Positions 32,704 through 43,032 of a stretch of 64,000 bases of DNA are shown here, piece after piece. Both the position numbers and the translations under genes were made by a program. This DNA is from Hypomyces perniciosus. Its lineage: Eukaryota; Ascomycota; Sordariomycetes; Hypocreales; Hypocreaceae. The stretch spans positions 1,798,001 through 1,862,000 of the forward strand of contig SPDT01000003.1 in assembly GCA_008477525.1 (NCBI GenBank), read 5' to 3'. The notes beneath the pieces were generated by a model, which was not told the DNA's origin, did not search any database, and saw only the letters and a list, made by a program, of their open reading frames with translations. How positions within the stretch are numbered: the stretch's first letter is position 1; the number at the start of each line of letters is the position of its first letter.

Positions 32704-32936
32704 GAAGGTTGGACGCTAGAGTATTGATTATATGGGCTTCAGTCCTCATACTATCCCCAAAAATTCACATCAGGCAAGGCCCACGTTAACAATGGCGCCG
32801 CCCATGAGGGAGGAACACTCACCACAGAGTGACGACGCGCAACCCAATAATCCAACAACAGCGCGTCGCCGCAATGCTCCCTGTCTTTTCAGATCCCTAG
32901 AAAACGGAGCGTTCATGAAGCGAGTCTGCGGATGAG

Positions 32937-35648
32937 ATGGCACAGGCGATGGAGCTGTCACTGTTCAGCGAGACGGAGTTCGAGTCCAAGGCTCCAGGCG
33001 GGTTTCCCGTGAGCTGTCCGACGCTCGATCTCGTTGCGACCTGGGACAGCGAAGAGAAGAATCTCCTGATCTATAGGCCGCCGAATCAGGTCGTGTCCAA
33101 AATCCATCAGTCAGCAGCTCCGGGAGAAAAGGCGCCTGAAGCGCGTGCCGTGACGTGGAAACCTGATGGTGAATTTGCCCTGCTCTCTCTCCAACCTCCC
33201 CTGCAACCTGTGTATACTACATAGTAACAGTCTACATGAATGATGCTAAAAAGAGGAAACCATAATTATAGGCCAATTTCTTGCCCTAGGGTGGAGTGAT
33301 GGTGTTGTGCGGTTGATGGGTCTGGAAACCAACAAGGCAGCTCATCACATACCAGTCTGTCAGAAGTCTGAGGCGACAATCACCCACATCGGCTGGGCAA
33401 CGAACATCATCGCAAACAAAGGGGGCAACAAGCTCCCAAGCCGACTCAATGATGAGATCTCAAGAGAGTGGGCGCAACATGGGGAGGAAGCGCCCCTCAA
33501 TCTCCCCCAGGAACTCACCTTCTTGGAGGTTGAGACCGCGTTGCCCAAAATCAGCCCCTTGCCAACTGCCAGTGCCGGCACAGGGTGAGTTAGTTCCTAT
33601 GTCGCTTCATGCTTTTCTATGAAAGGAATCCTATACTGAATGGAGTTGCAGCGAGGATGCGACTGTCTTCACGTTACGCAGTGGCATCGACTTCTTGTTC
33701 CAGACACCCAAGAGGGAAACATACGACCAGGTTAGCATCATGATCGTGGGAACCAACGATGGAAAGCTTCAATTGAGCATTTACGACTCCTTTGTCATTG
33801 GCTCCTTTCCGTGTCCAAGCCTGGACTCATCAGTCCCATCACACATGATTTACCACGCCTCATACCCTGAGCTATCAACACATGCACTGGTTTTCGCAGA
33901 CAAGCGCGACGAGCCAGAGGAACTTCACCTTGTCCCCATGGACTTGCCTTTCATCTCATTTTCTCCCATCAATCTATCTCTCCTGTCGTATAAACTCACA
34001 ACTCTGCAAGCATTGCTGAGATACTTGAAGCAGACGTCGCTTCACATGCAGGCGGAGTGGAAGAACGCTCGTGAACTTCCAGCTCGCTTTATCCGGAGTG
34101 TGCAGGGTGACTTGAAAGAGATGACAAGCGGTCCCAGAGGAATAGTCCCAGCCCTCTACCATACGGTGCTGACTGGCCATCCCTACGGACCTATCCGGGA
34201 ATGGCTGGTAGACAGCCTAGCAGAACGAGTAAGCTTCACCCAAACATCCTAACCCCATCTCTTGCTTAACAGATTATCACCTAGGGACACAAGCGCTGGG
34301 ACAAAGCTGTCGTATCAGGCCTCGAGGGCCTCCGCAGTCTCATCCACCAAAACTTTCTCCCTGCGCTCGAACGCTGCTCCATCATCCTCAGCCGTCTCCG
34401 CGGTCTAGCCCGCTTCTACGATGACCGTGAAGACATCGGCCTCTCCATCCCGCACATCAACCGCGTAATGGACATCATCAGCTGCCTCAGCCTCGTAGGC
34501 CACAAAGCCCTTGTTCACACTATGGATGAGCTTCAGCATTTTACCTCCTTTTCTACTTGGCTACGCTTCCAGATCGATCACCTAGGAGCGCCCAGCTCTG
34601 CCACTGAAGAACTGACAGAGAAGGAGGCGACAATGGAGATTTCCAAGGTGTTGACGTACATTGAGCGATACCTTACGAACAGCCCGCTCGATATCTTCTT
34701 TGATGAGATTGCCAAGGAGGACTACACAGCCGACTGGAACTACATAGAAGATGGTCCCACGCTGTTGCATGTGCTCGACAAGCAGTTGAAGAAATACGAA
34801 GCTGGACAAGCGAGCATGAAAGCCCTGCCGCATGTTGACTTCCTCGTCAATTACGCGACGACTTGGTCCAATAAGATATTCAGCAGCATTGCCGAGGCGA
34901 AGAGGATGAGTGTGCGATTCGGTATGCCCGTGAAGCTCTCCATCGGGCGGCCCATTACGAAGATGGATATTAAGATGCGCAGTTCAGGAAAGAAGGTATG
35001 CCTTGAAACCTATTCAAGATTGCAAAAACTCTTCCAACTGACGCAACAAAAACTAGGGCGGCACTATATTCATCGCCCTGGCGTCCAAGCAAGAGACCAG
35101 CAAAGGTACAACTCGTTATCTCTTTACCGAAGCTCTCCTTTCTAATGAATCATCAGTGCACATCTTCCGCGCCGGAATCAACATCATCAACGGCATAAGC
35201 GACAACAAGCCTGTCACATCTTGCTGCATCAGCCTTGGTTCCCGCACCCTCATCGACATGAAATTCCTCAACGAAAACACCCTCATACTCTTCTGCAAAG
35301 ACTCCGGTACATCACCGCTCCCCCCCGGCTCTCCATACCCTTGAGCCCACTTAATATTAATACTTTACTTGAACAGATAACAACCCCCTTGTCCTTTCCG
35401 TACCAGTGCAAGATCCAGACAAACTCTCGTACACGCCCTACGAACCCACGGACCCCAGCCAAGTCGTGTCGCCAGTATCCGGTGAGACTTTCGTCGAATT
35501 TCGACTACCAAACAATCAGACACCTCGGCCCATTCGGATGGAACTGCAAGATAAGAGTGATGTACGGGGAGAAGTGCCCGCAAGGATCTGCTTGTTGGGG
35601 AGCAATCGCACAACGTGGCGGACGTATACCATACCAACTGAGAAGTAA
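32937..35648 (+). CDS. APC4: Anaphase-promoting complex subunit 4 (APC4)
   Basis: Seven exons (32937-33168, 33272-33584, 33652-34228, 34285-34995, 35057-35105, 35157-35306, 35377-35648) join without a stop to 767 aa. Splice phase and family fit agree. At the first intron the donor GTGAATT was preferred because it produces AVTWKPDGQFLALGWSDG, the conserved start of the APC4 WD40-type beta-propeller. The middle carries the ANAPC4 helical domain, beginning AERGHKRWDKAVVSGLEGL, then LERCSIILSRLRGLARF. The C-terminus closes the propeller-like region (VHIFRAGINII, FCKDS). APC4 is a scaffold subunit of the APC/C ubiquitin ligase, which drives anaphase and mitotic exit. Introns of 51-103 nt. The gene is convergent with GTR2; the stops are about 230 bp apart. 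Confidence 0.93.
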
Positions 35649-35877
35649 CTAGCCAGTTCTCATAGCACATTTCACTCCAAACATTCAACGGGGACGTGCT
35701 GCGCAGTAGTAACCATAGATTCGCAAAAAAAAAGAAATCGAGCAACATGAACACTGAACAATGCCTGGCACCGCTCTGAAAGGTATCTATAATACACTTT
35801 TCACCATATCAATCACACAGACACACATCCATCAAAACCTCTCCTCAAGCAAGCAATTCCCTTGCTCGGCATTCATC

Positions 35878-37210
35878 TCACTTCCTCGGCTTTGTAATGT
35901 CAAAAAACTCCGTCAACCCCTCCACCACAGCCTCCACGTTCATATTCACCAAGGGCATCCTATCATACGAATCATCCGTCATAATTGCCACCAGCGCAAG
36001 ATACCGATCCACCTCGCGCAACATAATCGGCTTATTGCTATCATGCAGGACGAGACAGCTTTCCGCAGTAGAGCACCCAACTTGGTCTTCGAGCTTCGAG
36101 TTCCACGGTTCGCCTTCGAGGCGCTTGCGGCCGTCATCGCTGCGTTGCCACGTGCCGTATATCTCGGTGATGTCGATAATGACGTCGATGTAGTCGCTGC
36201 AGATTTCGTAGCTGGCCATGTCAGCGGTAGCGGTGTCTGTTGCGATGTAAATTTTCGACAAGACATCGAAGAGGTAAGCCTTCTCGAAGCGGCATGTGCG
36301 GCAAAGGTTGGTGAGCATAGATTCGAGCGTGCCGAGTCTCGGGATGAGCTTCTGAATGACCTTGCTGAATGCCTCGAAGATGGAGTGGTTGTAAATAGAA
36401 GTAAGATGGAAGGTAACGGGCGCGTTTTCGAAGCCGTGGTCCGATAGCTCGTCTTGGATACGGATGGTAATGTCGCGCTGTATGTCTAGCTTATAGTCAT
36501 CTGACAAGCCGTCCACTTTGTGGATGAAGACTTCAATGTTGATGTTTGGATATGTGCGCTGTAGAGAAAGTATGGTAGTATTGAGTCGAGCCACGGCCTC
36601 AAGATAGTCGTCTTGAGCATCAATGACCCAAATAAGCGCACCGATCTCGCCGAAGATAGCCTCCATATCGAAGCTGGGGTTGTCGAAAATGTCTATTTGA
36701 CCCGGAAAATCCCAGACTTGGAAGTCCATGAAAGATCTGAATCGGGTGCCCATGTTAGCCATATGCCACCAAAGCATTCCTCAAGTGACAAAGTTGGGGT
36801 TGCTTACGCCATGGTATCTTTCTGTATTCGTGCTGTTGACTCCAGAAACAGGGTCTCATTTGGTGGCAGCTTGTGGAAAACCACGCTGGAGATGGACGAC
36901 TTGCCGCTTCTAATGGCGCATCGTTTCATCAGTCGTTGCTCGCCAAAGAGGCATGTTCAATCGCGACATACCGTCTCTGCCCCATTAACAATAGACGCGG
37001 TTTCCCCTTGGGTGGTGGGCCAGCCGCCACCTCAGCGGGCTTCGGTGCATCTTTCTTGGGCGTTCCTCGACTTCCCTGTTGATGCAAACGTTGAAGATTT
37101 AGCCTGGCTGGACTCATAACACCAGAGCGGGAGTGAGCGTGGGCAAAGGCATCGAGCCCGGGGTATGTCTCGTTTGATGGCGAGCCGTATATGGGGGGGC
37201 TTAGGGACAT
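35878..37210 (-). CDS. GTR2: Rag GTPase Gtr2 (RagC/D homolog)
   Basis: Three exons (37210-36972, 36909-36808, 36736-35878), introns 62 and 71 nt, 399 aa. The P-loop G-Q-R-R-S-G-K-S (77-84) is completed across the first intron. The switch II motif VWDFPGQ is at 121-127, the base-specificity motif HKVD at 186-189, and a C-terminal roadblock-like domain follows ([20 protein letters not shown] to the end). The first 65 residues are a low-complexity extension not found in the yeast protein. With Gtr1, this GTPase tethers TORC1 to the vacuole and signals amino-acid sufficiency. The fungal C-type features (GQRRSGKSS and HKVD) favour Gtr2 over Gtr1. Confidence 0.93.
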
Positions 37211-39142
37211 GACGGGCGAAAGAGAGGAATAATGAGTGAAGTTGATTTGAAGCGCGGGATATTCTGCGAGTAGATGAAGAGGAATATGCGGTTAGACTTT
37301 ATGAGAGCTTTGTTCTAGATGAAGCTATTCATGACTGATGGGAAGCGTGCTGTCCTCTCAAAAAGCATCAACGGCCGACGGTAGGCGTTCACCTGAGCTC
37401 TTTGACTTCGTCCCATATATCTCGCACAATGGAGATCTGCGCAACACTTGTCGGCAGAACACCATCCATGGCCATGGCCACCATATACGTACCAGCCTCA
37501 ACCCCCAAGGGGCGCGTAGTGGCACACAGCGATCAGGCCTCAAAGTGACACGGACAGCCATCTGGACCGTCGCACATGGCTCTTGCATCTGGGTCAAGCC
37601 CACGAAGTGCAGGACACATTGTAAGACTTTGCCAGCTCACAGCACGTTCTAGCGAACGCCAGTGAACCAACAGGCAGCCTCTCGGGTCACTCGAGAAGCT
37701 TTGTCGTCGTCCACTCGAGCAGCATGCATGTGACTGTTTCATGGAGGGGGAGCTGTGGCATGCAGTTATCTGCCTATCCGGGGGGGGGTTAAGGCAAGGC
37801 GGCATGATGTGAAGTGACCTAGAATGTGGTGACACATAAGCAGCCCACTCGAGCTCGTTGTTTTCTCGACAACCAAGGGTGTGTGACCTGAACACGGCGC
37901 TTATCTTCTAATATCAAGGATAGAGCCGTGCTCCGAACATGTATGTTGTGCATTCGTCCACCCGAAATAACCTTGATCGTTCATAAAGGCATTGTATGCG
38001 GACGAACGAACGAACGAACAAACAAACGAATGAATCAGGCCTTAATCTTACCTCCATATTGACGAGACCAGCCACGCAGCCAGTGAGTGAGTGGTGATAG
38101 GCGCCTCTGTTGAACGCGGCTGAAGGCAGAGGGAGAGTCTAGACAGGCAGAGGCAGAGATTAATCAATCGGATAGCCGCGCGCAACGTATCAGCCACAGC
38201 AAATGAAAGCCTTCCAGGGCCCTGAAAATGCACAGAGGCTGCTTCGTGCCAAGCGCGTATCGTATCGGAGTGAAGGACTCGAGGAGATCTGATTGTCAAG
38301 TCGGATGTTTCCTGTGAAGGAGGAAAGCGAGCGATCCTAGTGGCTGGGCAATCAAGGCAAGGCTGCTGGCGGTTGCCTTGGACTGGCCGCTGCTAGGGCG
38401 CTATAACGCGGGGGCCAGCGCCTCAGTTATAGCACATTATCTCACTGGCTATTTAGGCGTCAAGTCAGCAAGGCACTAGCAGGAAATAAATAGTAAGAGA
38501 GGACGAGGACGACAAGGATCACACAGATGAATAGACACACATGAGATCAATTGATATGGGTTACAGGGGGAGTCAACCCCTATTTACATGCTGTGTCTAC
38601 GAAGTACTGGCAGCTCTTTTGGCAGCTCTATCAGAGAGATCTTCCACGCCAGACGTGTGGATCTTGCCGCCAGACCTATCCGTCGCGAAATTAATAGCTT
38701 TTCCTCCATCTTCAAACGCCTAGCCAACCTGACTGACTCCTTTGAGTTGAAAGCAGCGTTTGATGATGCCAAGTTAACGAGGGTGGCTTTGGAACTTCCC
38801 TTTTGCGCGGGGTAGTATCTACTACAAAGTACGAAGTAGATAATGTACCATTACATAGATATGTCTCGGTTCAACTAGTACGGATCATGACAAGGTTGGG
38901 TCTGCTTAATTCAATCTACAAAACAGAACCTTTACCCCTCCCCCTTCGAAGTAGGTGTTCCTCCGTGGAATTCGCATCACCTACGGCGTACTTCATTATT
39001 CCATTGCCGTTATTGAAAGAGCAATCTTTCTCTCGTGGTTGCATGAACTCATCCCCTGTGACACCTAACAAGCAAGGTAGATCCACGCATTCGACTGCTT
39101 GGAGAGCCTCAACGCAGCCGTCATCACCGTCCTGGATTCGCC
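37211..39142. other. Intergenic region, about 1.9 kb
   Basis: GTR2 promoter side and upstream flank of the next gene. It contains a short (GAAC)n/(AAAC)n-like run at 38003-38030 and TACGAAGTA at 38830. Opposing short open frames (38541-38815) cancel each other. No gene or RNA recognised. Confidence 0.4.
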
Positions 39143-40291
39143 ATGCCACGCAGGAAAACGTCCAAGAAAAATTCCAAGAGAAAGAACAAAAACAGGCCTC
39201 AAAATGCAGTCAAATTCGGGCCTGCAAAACTGCAGGAAGAAAGCCTGCTGATGCGGCTTCCTCAAGGGTTGCGCAGCAAGATTTACTCACATCTCTTCTC
39301 CTCAACCCGGTTTGCATCTGGGGAGAGATCCGTGACTCGCATCAGCTCTCAGCGCATTTCTCCAGCGCCCCATGGCCTCGCCTTTCTGTTCAGTTGCCGT
39401 CAAGCATACTCTGAAATTGGCAAGACCTGGCTTAGCCAGGTTCTTTTTTGCTTCGAGACCCCGGAAGCCATGCTCGATAAACTTGCCAAAATTCCTCTCG
39501 AGACACGCTCGATGATTCGGCATGTCCGGGTTTCAGGCCGGCCTTTGATGATATCCTTTGAGGAAGATGATGTCTACTACCGCACTTCCCAAGCCTTGAA
39601 GCTTCTTCCTGGACTGAAACTTGACAGATTGACGGTACTTGCCACTAAAGACGCCGAGGTTTCCTATGATACTCTCGACCTCCTAGTCAAGCATAGTGAT
39701 GGGTGGAAAGAACTCTACTACATATCACACACCTCGGCCTTCATTGCCTACAAACGTAAATGGCCAACCTGGGAGGGTGATCCACAGAGGGACCGGTACC
39801 TCCGCGAGCCACAGCCCGCAGGTTGGCAACGGAATCTTGAGGACCGTGATGCCTCAGACTCTGGGGCTTCAGTCACCATCTACCGATCTACCACCCCGCA
39901 GCAACCTGGATCCGTAATGCACGCGGGTACGCGGGTCAATTTCACGCAAACCCTGTCTCCAGGTCAGGATGTCAAAGATTTTAGCAAAGAAGAGGATTCT
40001 CAACTCATGGCCCCTGGCGAGCGCGAGAAGGAGATGTTGGTCGTGGTGAAGCGGGGCAGAGGTGTTGATTACGAGGAGAAACAAGGGTCTCCGTACCTCG
40101 CACATGGTGATATCCGAAGCGAATTTCCTGGGAGGGGCTGGAAGGAGATCAAGCGGGAGCAAGACAGAATCTTTCCTAGCGATGATGACGAGGATGAAGA
40201 TGATGATGAGGATGAGGATGAGGCTTTGGTGGACGACTACAGTCATGTGGATGACTATGTGTGGCCCCCTCTCTATTTCAGTTCTTGGTGA
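39143..40291 (+). CDS. Fungal protein with F-box-like N-terminal region
   Basis: Single exon, 382 aa, ATG at 39143. A very basic N-terminus (RRKTSKKNSKRKNK) is followed by LMRLPQGLRSKIYSHLF (36-52) and LAFLFSCRQAYSEIGKTWL (79-97). This pattern is shared by fungal F-box-like / DUF7730-type proteins, where LPxELRxxIY and LLxxCRQxYxE are the hallmarks. The centre holds an LDRLTVL strand and a WKELYYIS element typical of the family. The C-terminal 60 residues are an acidic run (DDDEDEDDDEDEDE) followed by an aromatic end. The role is unknown; substrate recognition in a ubiquitin ligase is only a guess. Intact. Confidence 0.75.
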   Translation: MPRRKTSKKNSKRKNKNRPQNAVKFGPAKLQEESLLMRLPQGLRSKIYSHLFSSTRFASGERSVTRISSQRISPAPHGLAFLFSCRQAYSEIGKTWLSQVLFCFETPEAMLDKLAKIPLETRSMIRHVRVSGRPLMISFEEDDVYYRTSQALKLLPGLKLDRLTVLATKDAEVSYDTLDLLVKHSDGWKELYYISHTSAFIAYKRKWPTWEGDPQRDRYLREPQPAGWQRNLEDRDASDSGASVTIYRSTTPQQPGSVMHAGTRVNFTQTLSPGQDVKDFSKEEDSQLMAPGEREKEMLVVVKRGRGVDYEEKQGSPYLAHGDIRSEFPGRGWKEIKREQDRIFPSDDDEDEDDDEDEDEALVDDYSHVDDYVWPPLYFSSW

Positions 40292-40585
40292 ACTGATTGA
40301 GAGTTACCGGCACTGTTCGCACCCAAATGTCGGCTTTTACGTCCAGTTTGGGAAGAGGAAGCGTATGGGATAGATTGACTGAATGAGAATGTAGGTCCAC
40401 AATAAGGCTGTGAAGATGAAGCAAGACTCTGAATGGGTCAACAAAGAGCAGAAGCCAGATATCGGGAGAACAAAAGTCAACATAGTGTTACTACTAGTAG
40501 TGTCAATGTTCAATCCACACAGGCAACCAGAAACTCAACAACATCCACAGACTTATGCATATCAGCAAAAAGGCAAAAAAGAAAA
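40292..40585. other. 3' flank and 5S terminator side
   Basis: No gene. Includes a TACTAGTAGTGTCAATG stretch near 40493 reminiscent of the TACYRGTA words elsewhere. Confidence 0.35.
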
Positions 40586-40704
40586 ACATACAACAGCCGG
40601 TGTTCGCTGGTGGTCACCCACCCAACTACTAATCTGCCTCTCATTGGCTTGACTATGGGAGAGCGGACGGGATCCCGTATATTCCAATGGATATGGTCGT
40701 ATGT
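40586..40704 (-). rRNA. 5S ribosomal RNA (copy 2)
   Basis: 119 nt, starting ACATACGACCATATCC and ending CTGTTGTATGT, followed by a T-run. It is identical to copy 1 over the central and 3' regions and differs mainly in helices II and IV. The arms CATTGG/CCAATG pair here where copy 1 has TAGTGG/CCACTA, so pairing is kept. It lies downstream of the F-box-like gene and upstream of no other RNA. Confidence 0.9.
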
Positions 40705-41058
40705 GCCGGTCCTTCTCTTGCAAAGTATTATATCCCAACACCTTGTACCAAAGCAGACCCAACTACGGAGTACCTCGATACTGGTATTACTAGTACTAAT
40801 ACGGTATTCCGGTTAGTGGGTGAACATGACCCGAAGTTCTGCCGCAGACCACCTCCGTGTTGCACGTGATGCCTGGGCCATCTCCGTTCATCTAGTGTCT
40901 ACTTCGTACGTATCAGGATGATCCTCTCAGCTATCAAGTGTGTCACTTATAAGAAACCACATACTCCGACAAGTGGTGATCATGCCCAATAAACCCTTTA
41001 TGCCATTATATTACTACCGCGATAACAGCTGGCAGCAGATCCAGCGCAAACAAATCTC
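40705..41058. other. Intergenic
   Basis: Contains TACGGAGTA (40764), TACTAGTA (about 40794) and TACTTCGTA (40900) words; no gene. Confidence 0.35.
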
Positions 41059-42468
41059 TCACAAAGATGCCTCCAGGCGTGTCCGTTTCAGCCTCTCAAT
41101 ATCAACACCGACCAATTCCATCATCATCTCGGCGTTGTAGACGCTGTAAACTATCTTCATGGCCTCATTTACAAACAGTCCGTCGCCGAGTCGCTGGCAT
41201 CCGGGATAGTCCCTTGCATGATGCTCGCTGGCCGGATCGTGCAAATCTACGTTCTTGCCTGCGCCAAAGGGAACCCTGACTGTGCCAAACCGAACGTCCG
41301 TGAGGCGAGCAGTCTTCAGGGAGGTAAAGAATTGCTGTACGCCTTCCAGTATCGGTTTCGCCATCTCCATTTTCTCTTCAAAGCCAATGGTGCCCTCAAG
41401 CATTCTGTCATAATCCATAGGCAAGCGTTCGTTATCCGGGACGGTCATGAGGTTGGTTCTGATGGCCAATGTGCAAGCGCATCTGCAAATAATGCGGCCG
41501 CCGGACTCCTTGATGTACTCTTGTGGCGACATCATGCAGAAAGCGCCGGATGCAACGAACATGGGGCGGATCGTGTCCAGGTTATCGGCCATTACTTCCA
41601 CATCGACTATGGCAAGTATCTTGAGCCGATTATGTGTGGGCTGACACTCAGGCTTGCCCAACTGCTTCCGAAAGAGGCCCACGCGTTCCCAGCATGCCAA
41701 GGCGAGTAACTGCACGATCTCACAATGGTTTTTGGCGTCACGCCCATCATTCCACGTGATGCAGTAACCGGCGCCCTCCAGCGGGTGTATTTGCTCTAGG
41801 CGCGTGACATTGGCCTCAGTGAAGACGGTAATGTTCTTGCACTTATTAATGTAGTCGCGGATGAAAGAGCAAATGCCGGCGGTGTTAAAGGTCCTCTCGG
41901 CGGTTTCGTAACAGGCGCCTACTGACTTGCACACCTCTGGCATAAGCAAGCGCTCGTACTCGACCTTCTTGAGCTCTCGGCATATTTGGTCAGGAGGGCC
42001 AAAGTGCTTCTTGAAGAAGTTGTCATTCGAGTAGTTCTTGATGGCGTGGCACTTGATTTGCTCGAACACGGGCTTGATCTCATCCGAGCTGAATACAGGC
42101 TTGACGGGTTCGCCTAGAATGGATACGCCATCCTTCATAAGCACGTATATTCCTCTTTGTGGTGCGTTGGCAAAGATCTGTTGGCATCCGATACGCTCGA
42201 GAAACTTGGTGAATTTGACGGTATTGTCTTGGCAGAAAGTGGCCGTGTCCAAATGCTGATAATGAAAGCCAAAGCTGGGTCTTCCTGGGTTCATGCTGCT
42301 CGTTCCACTCATGATCTCCTTGTTCTTCTCAAAGATGTGGATCTTGAGCCGGGGGTACTTTTCTGATAGATGGATCGCTTGGACACAACCCGCGATTCCG
42401 CCCCCAACAAGAGCAAAGACGGTTCCATTGTTCGAACCCGTCGACATAGCACAGTTTGGTACCGTCAT
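41059..42468 (-). CDS. FAD-dependent oxidoreductase (DAO-like)
   Basis: Single exon, 469 aa, ATG at 42468. An N-terminal Rossmann dinucleotide-binding motif, ALVGGGIAGCVQAIHL (19-34), is followed by the acidic residue at the end of strand 2 (HIFEKN). A long insert and a C-terminal FAD-contact region follow (GDGLFVNEAMKIVYSVYNAE near the end), as in D-amino-acid-oxidase-type flavoproteins. FGFHYQHLDTATF suggests a substrate-side helix. The substrate is not predictable; amino-acid or sarcosine-type amines are possible. No signal peptide or peroxisomal tail (it ends EASL). Single-exon structure amid intron-rich neighbours is unusual but not diagnostic. Confidence 0.85.
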   Translation of the reverse strand: MTVPNCAMSTGSNNGTVFALVGGGIAGCVQAIHLSEKYPRLKIHIFEKNKEIMSGTSSMNPGRPSFGFHYQHLDTATFCQDNTVKFTKFLERIGCQQIFANAPQRGIYVLMKDGVSILGEPVKPVFSSDEIKPVFEQIKCHAIKNYSNDNFFKKHFGPPDQICRELKKVEYERLLMPEVCKSVGACYETAERTFNTAGICSFIRDYINKCKNITVFTEANVTRLEQIHPLEGAGYCITWNDGRDAKNHCEIVQLLALACWERVGLFRKQLGKPECQPTHNRLKILAIVDVEVMADNLDTIRPMFVASGAFCMMSPQEYIKESGGRIICRCACTLAIRTNLMTVPDNERLPMDYDRMLEGTIGFEEKMEMAKPILEGVQQFFTSLKTARLTDVRFGTVRVPFGAGKNVDLHDPASEHHARDYPGCQRLGDGLFVNEAMKIVYSVYNAEMMMELVGVDIERLKRTRLEASL

Positions 42469-43032
42469 GGCTGTATATTTGCATCGAAAGTGAACTCGAT
42501 ATGTGTAAGAATCTGCTCAAGCTTCTTCTAATCTCTTCACCATGGTACCCTGCGTAGAGCACCTTTTTACGGAGTATACCTGTATCAATCGGCAGAGTCA
42601 GGCTAAACATTTTGCTTTTTTTGATCTAGATTGCTAGTATGATACTCGGCAGTTGGTTTGCTCCTTGCCGGCGCCAGACATTCCTAAATAGTAAGACAAT
42701 ATTACTACGCAACTATGAGTCCTTCCCACGTAATGAGTGTATGTAGTTGGCCTTGCGTGGTACAGCCATTAGCAATAATGTACCATCCAGCTCTCAGCGC
42801 AGCAGGGATAATACGGTTGATTCCTCGTAGAACGGAGAAAGAACAAATGTTTGATTCACAATACATCCGAACGCCTTTCCATGCCTCTCTCTCCATACCA
42901 AATGAATCGCTGGATGTTTCCCTCCCTCGACAAGTTTTATCTCTAATCCGGCCGTCACCATGTCAAACTGCCCCACGCAGTACAACCCTCTTTCCATTCC
43001 ATAGATCCCTCCCTAGAACAAATCCATATGTT
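42469..43032. other. Intergenic between two minus-strand genes
   Basis: Promoter of the FAD oxidoreductase (with TACGGAGTA at 42568) and 3' flank of PCF11. No gene seen. Confidence 0.35.
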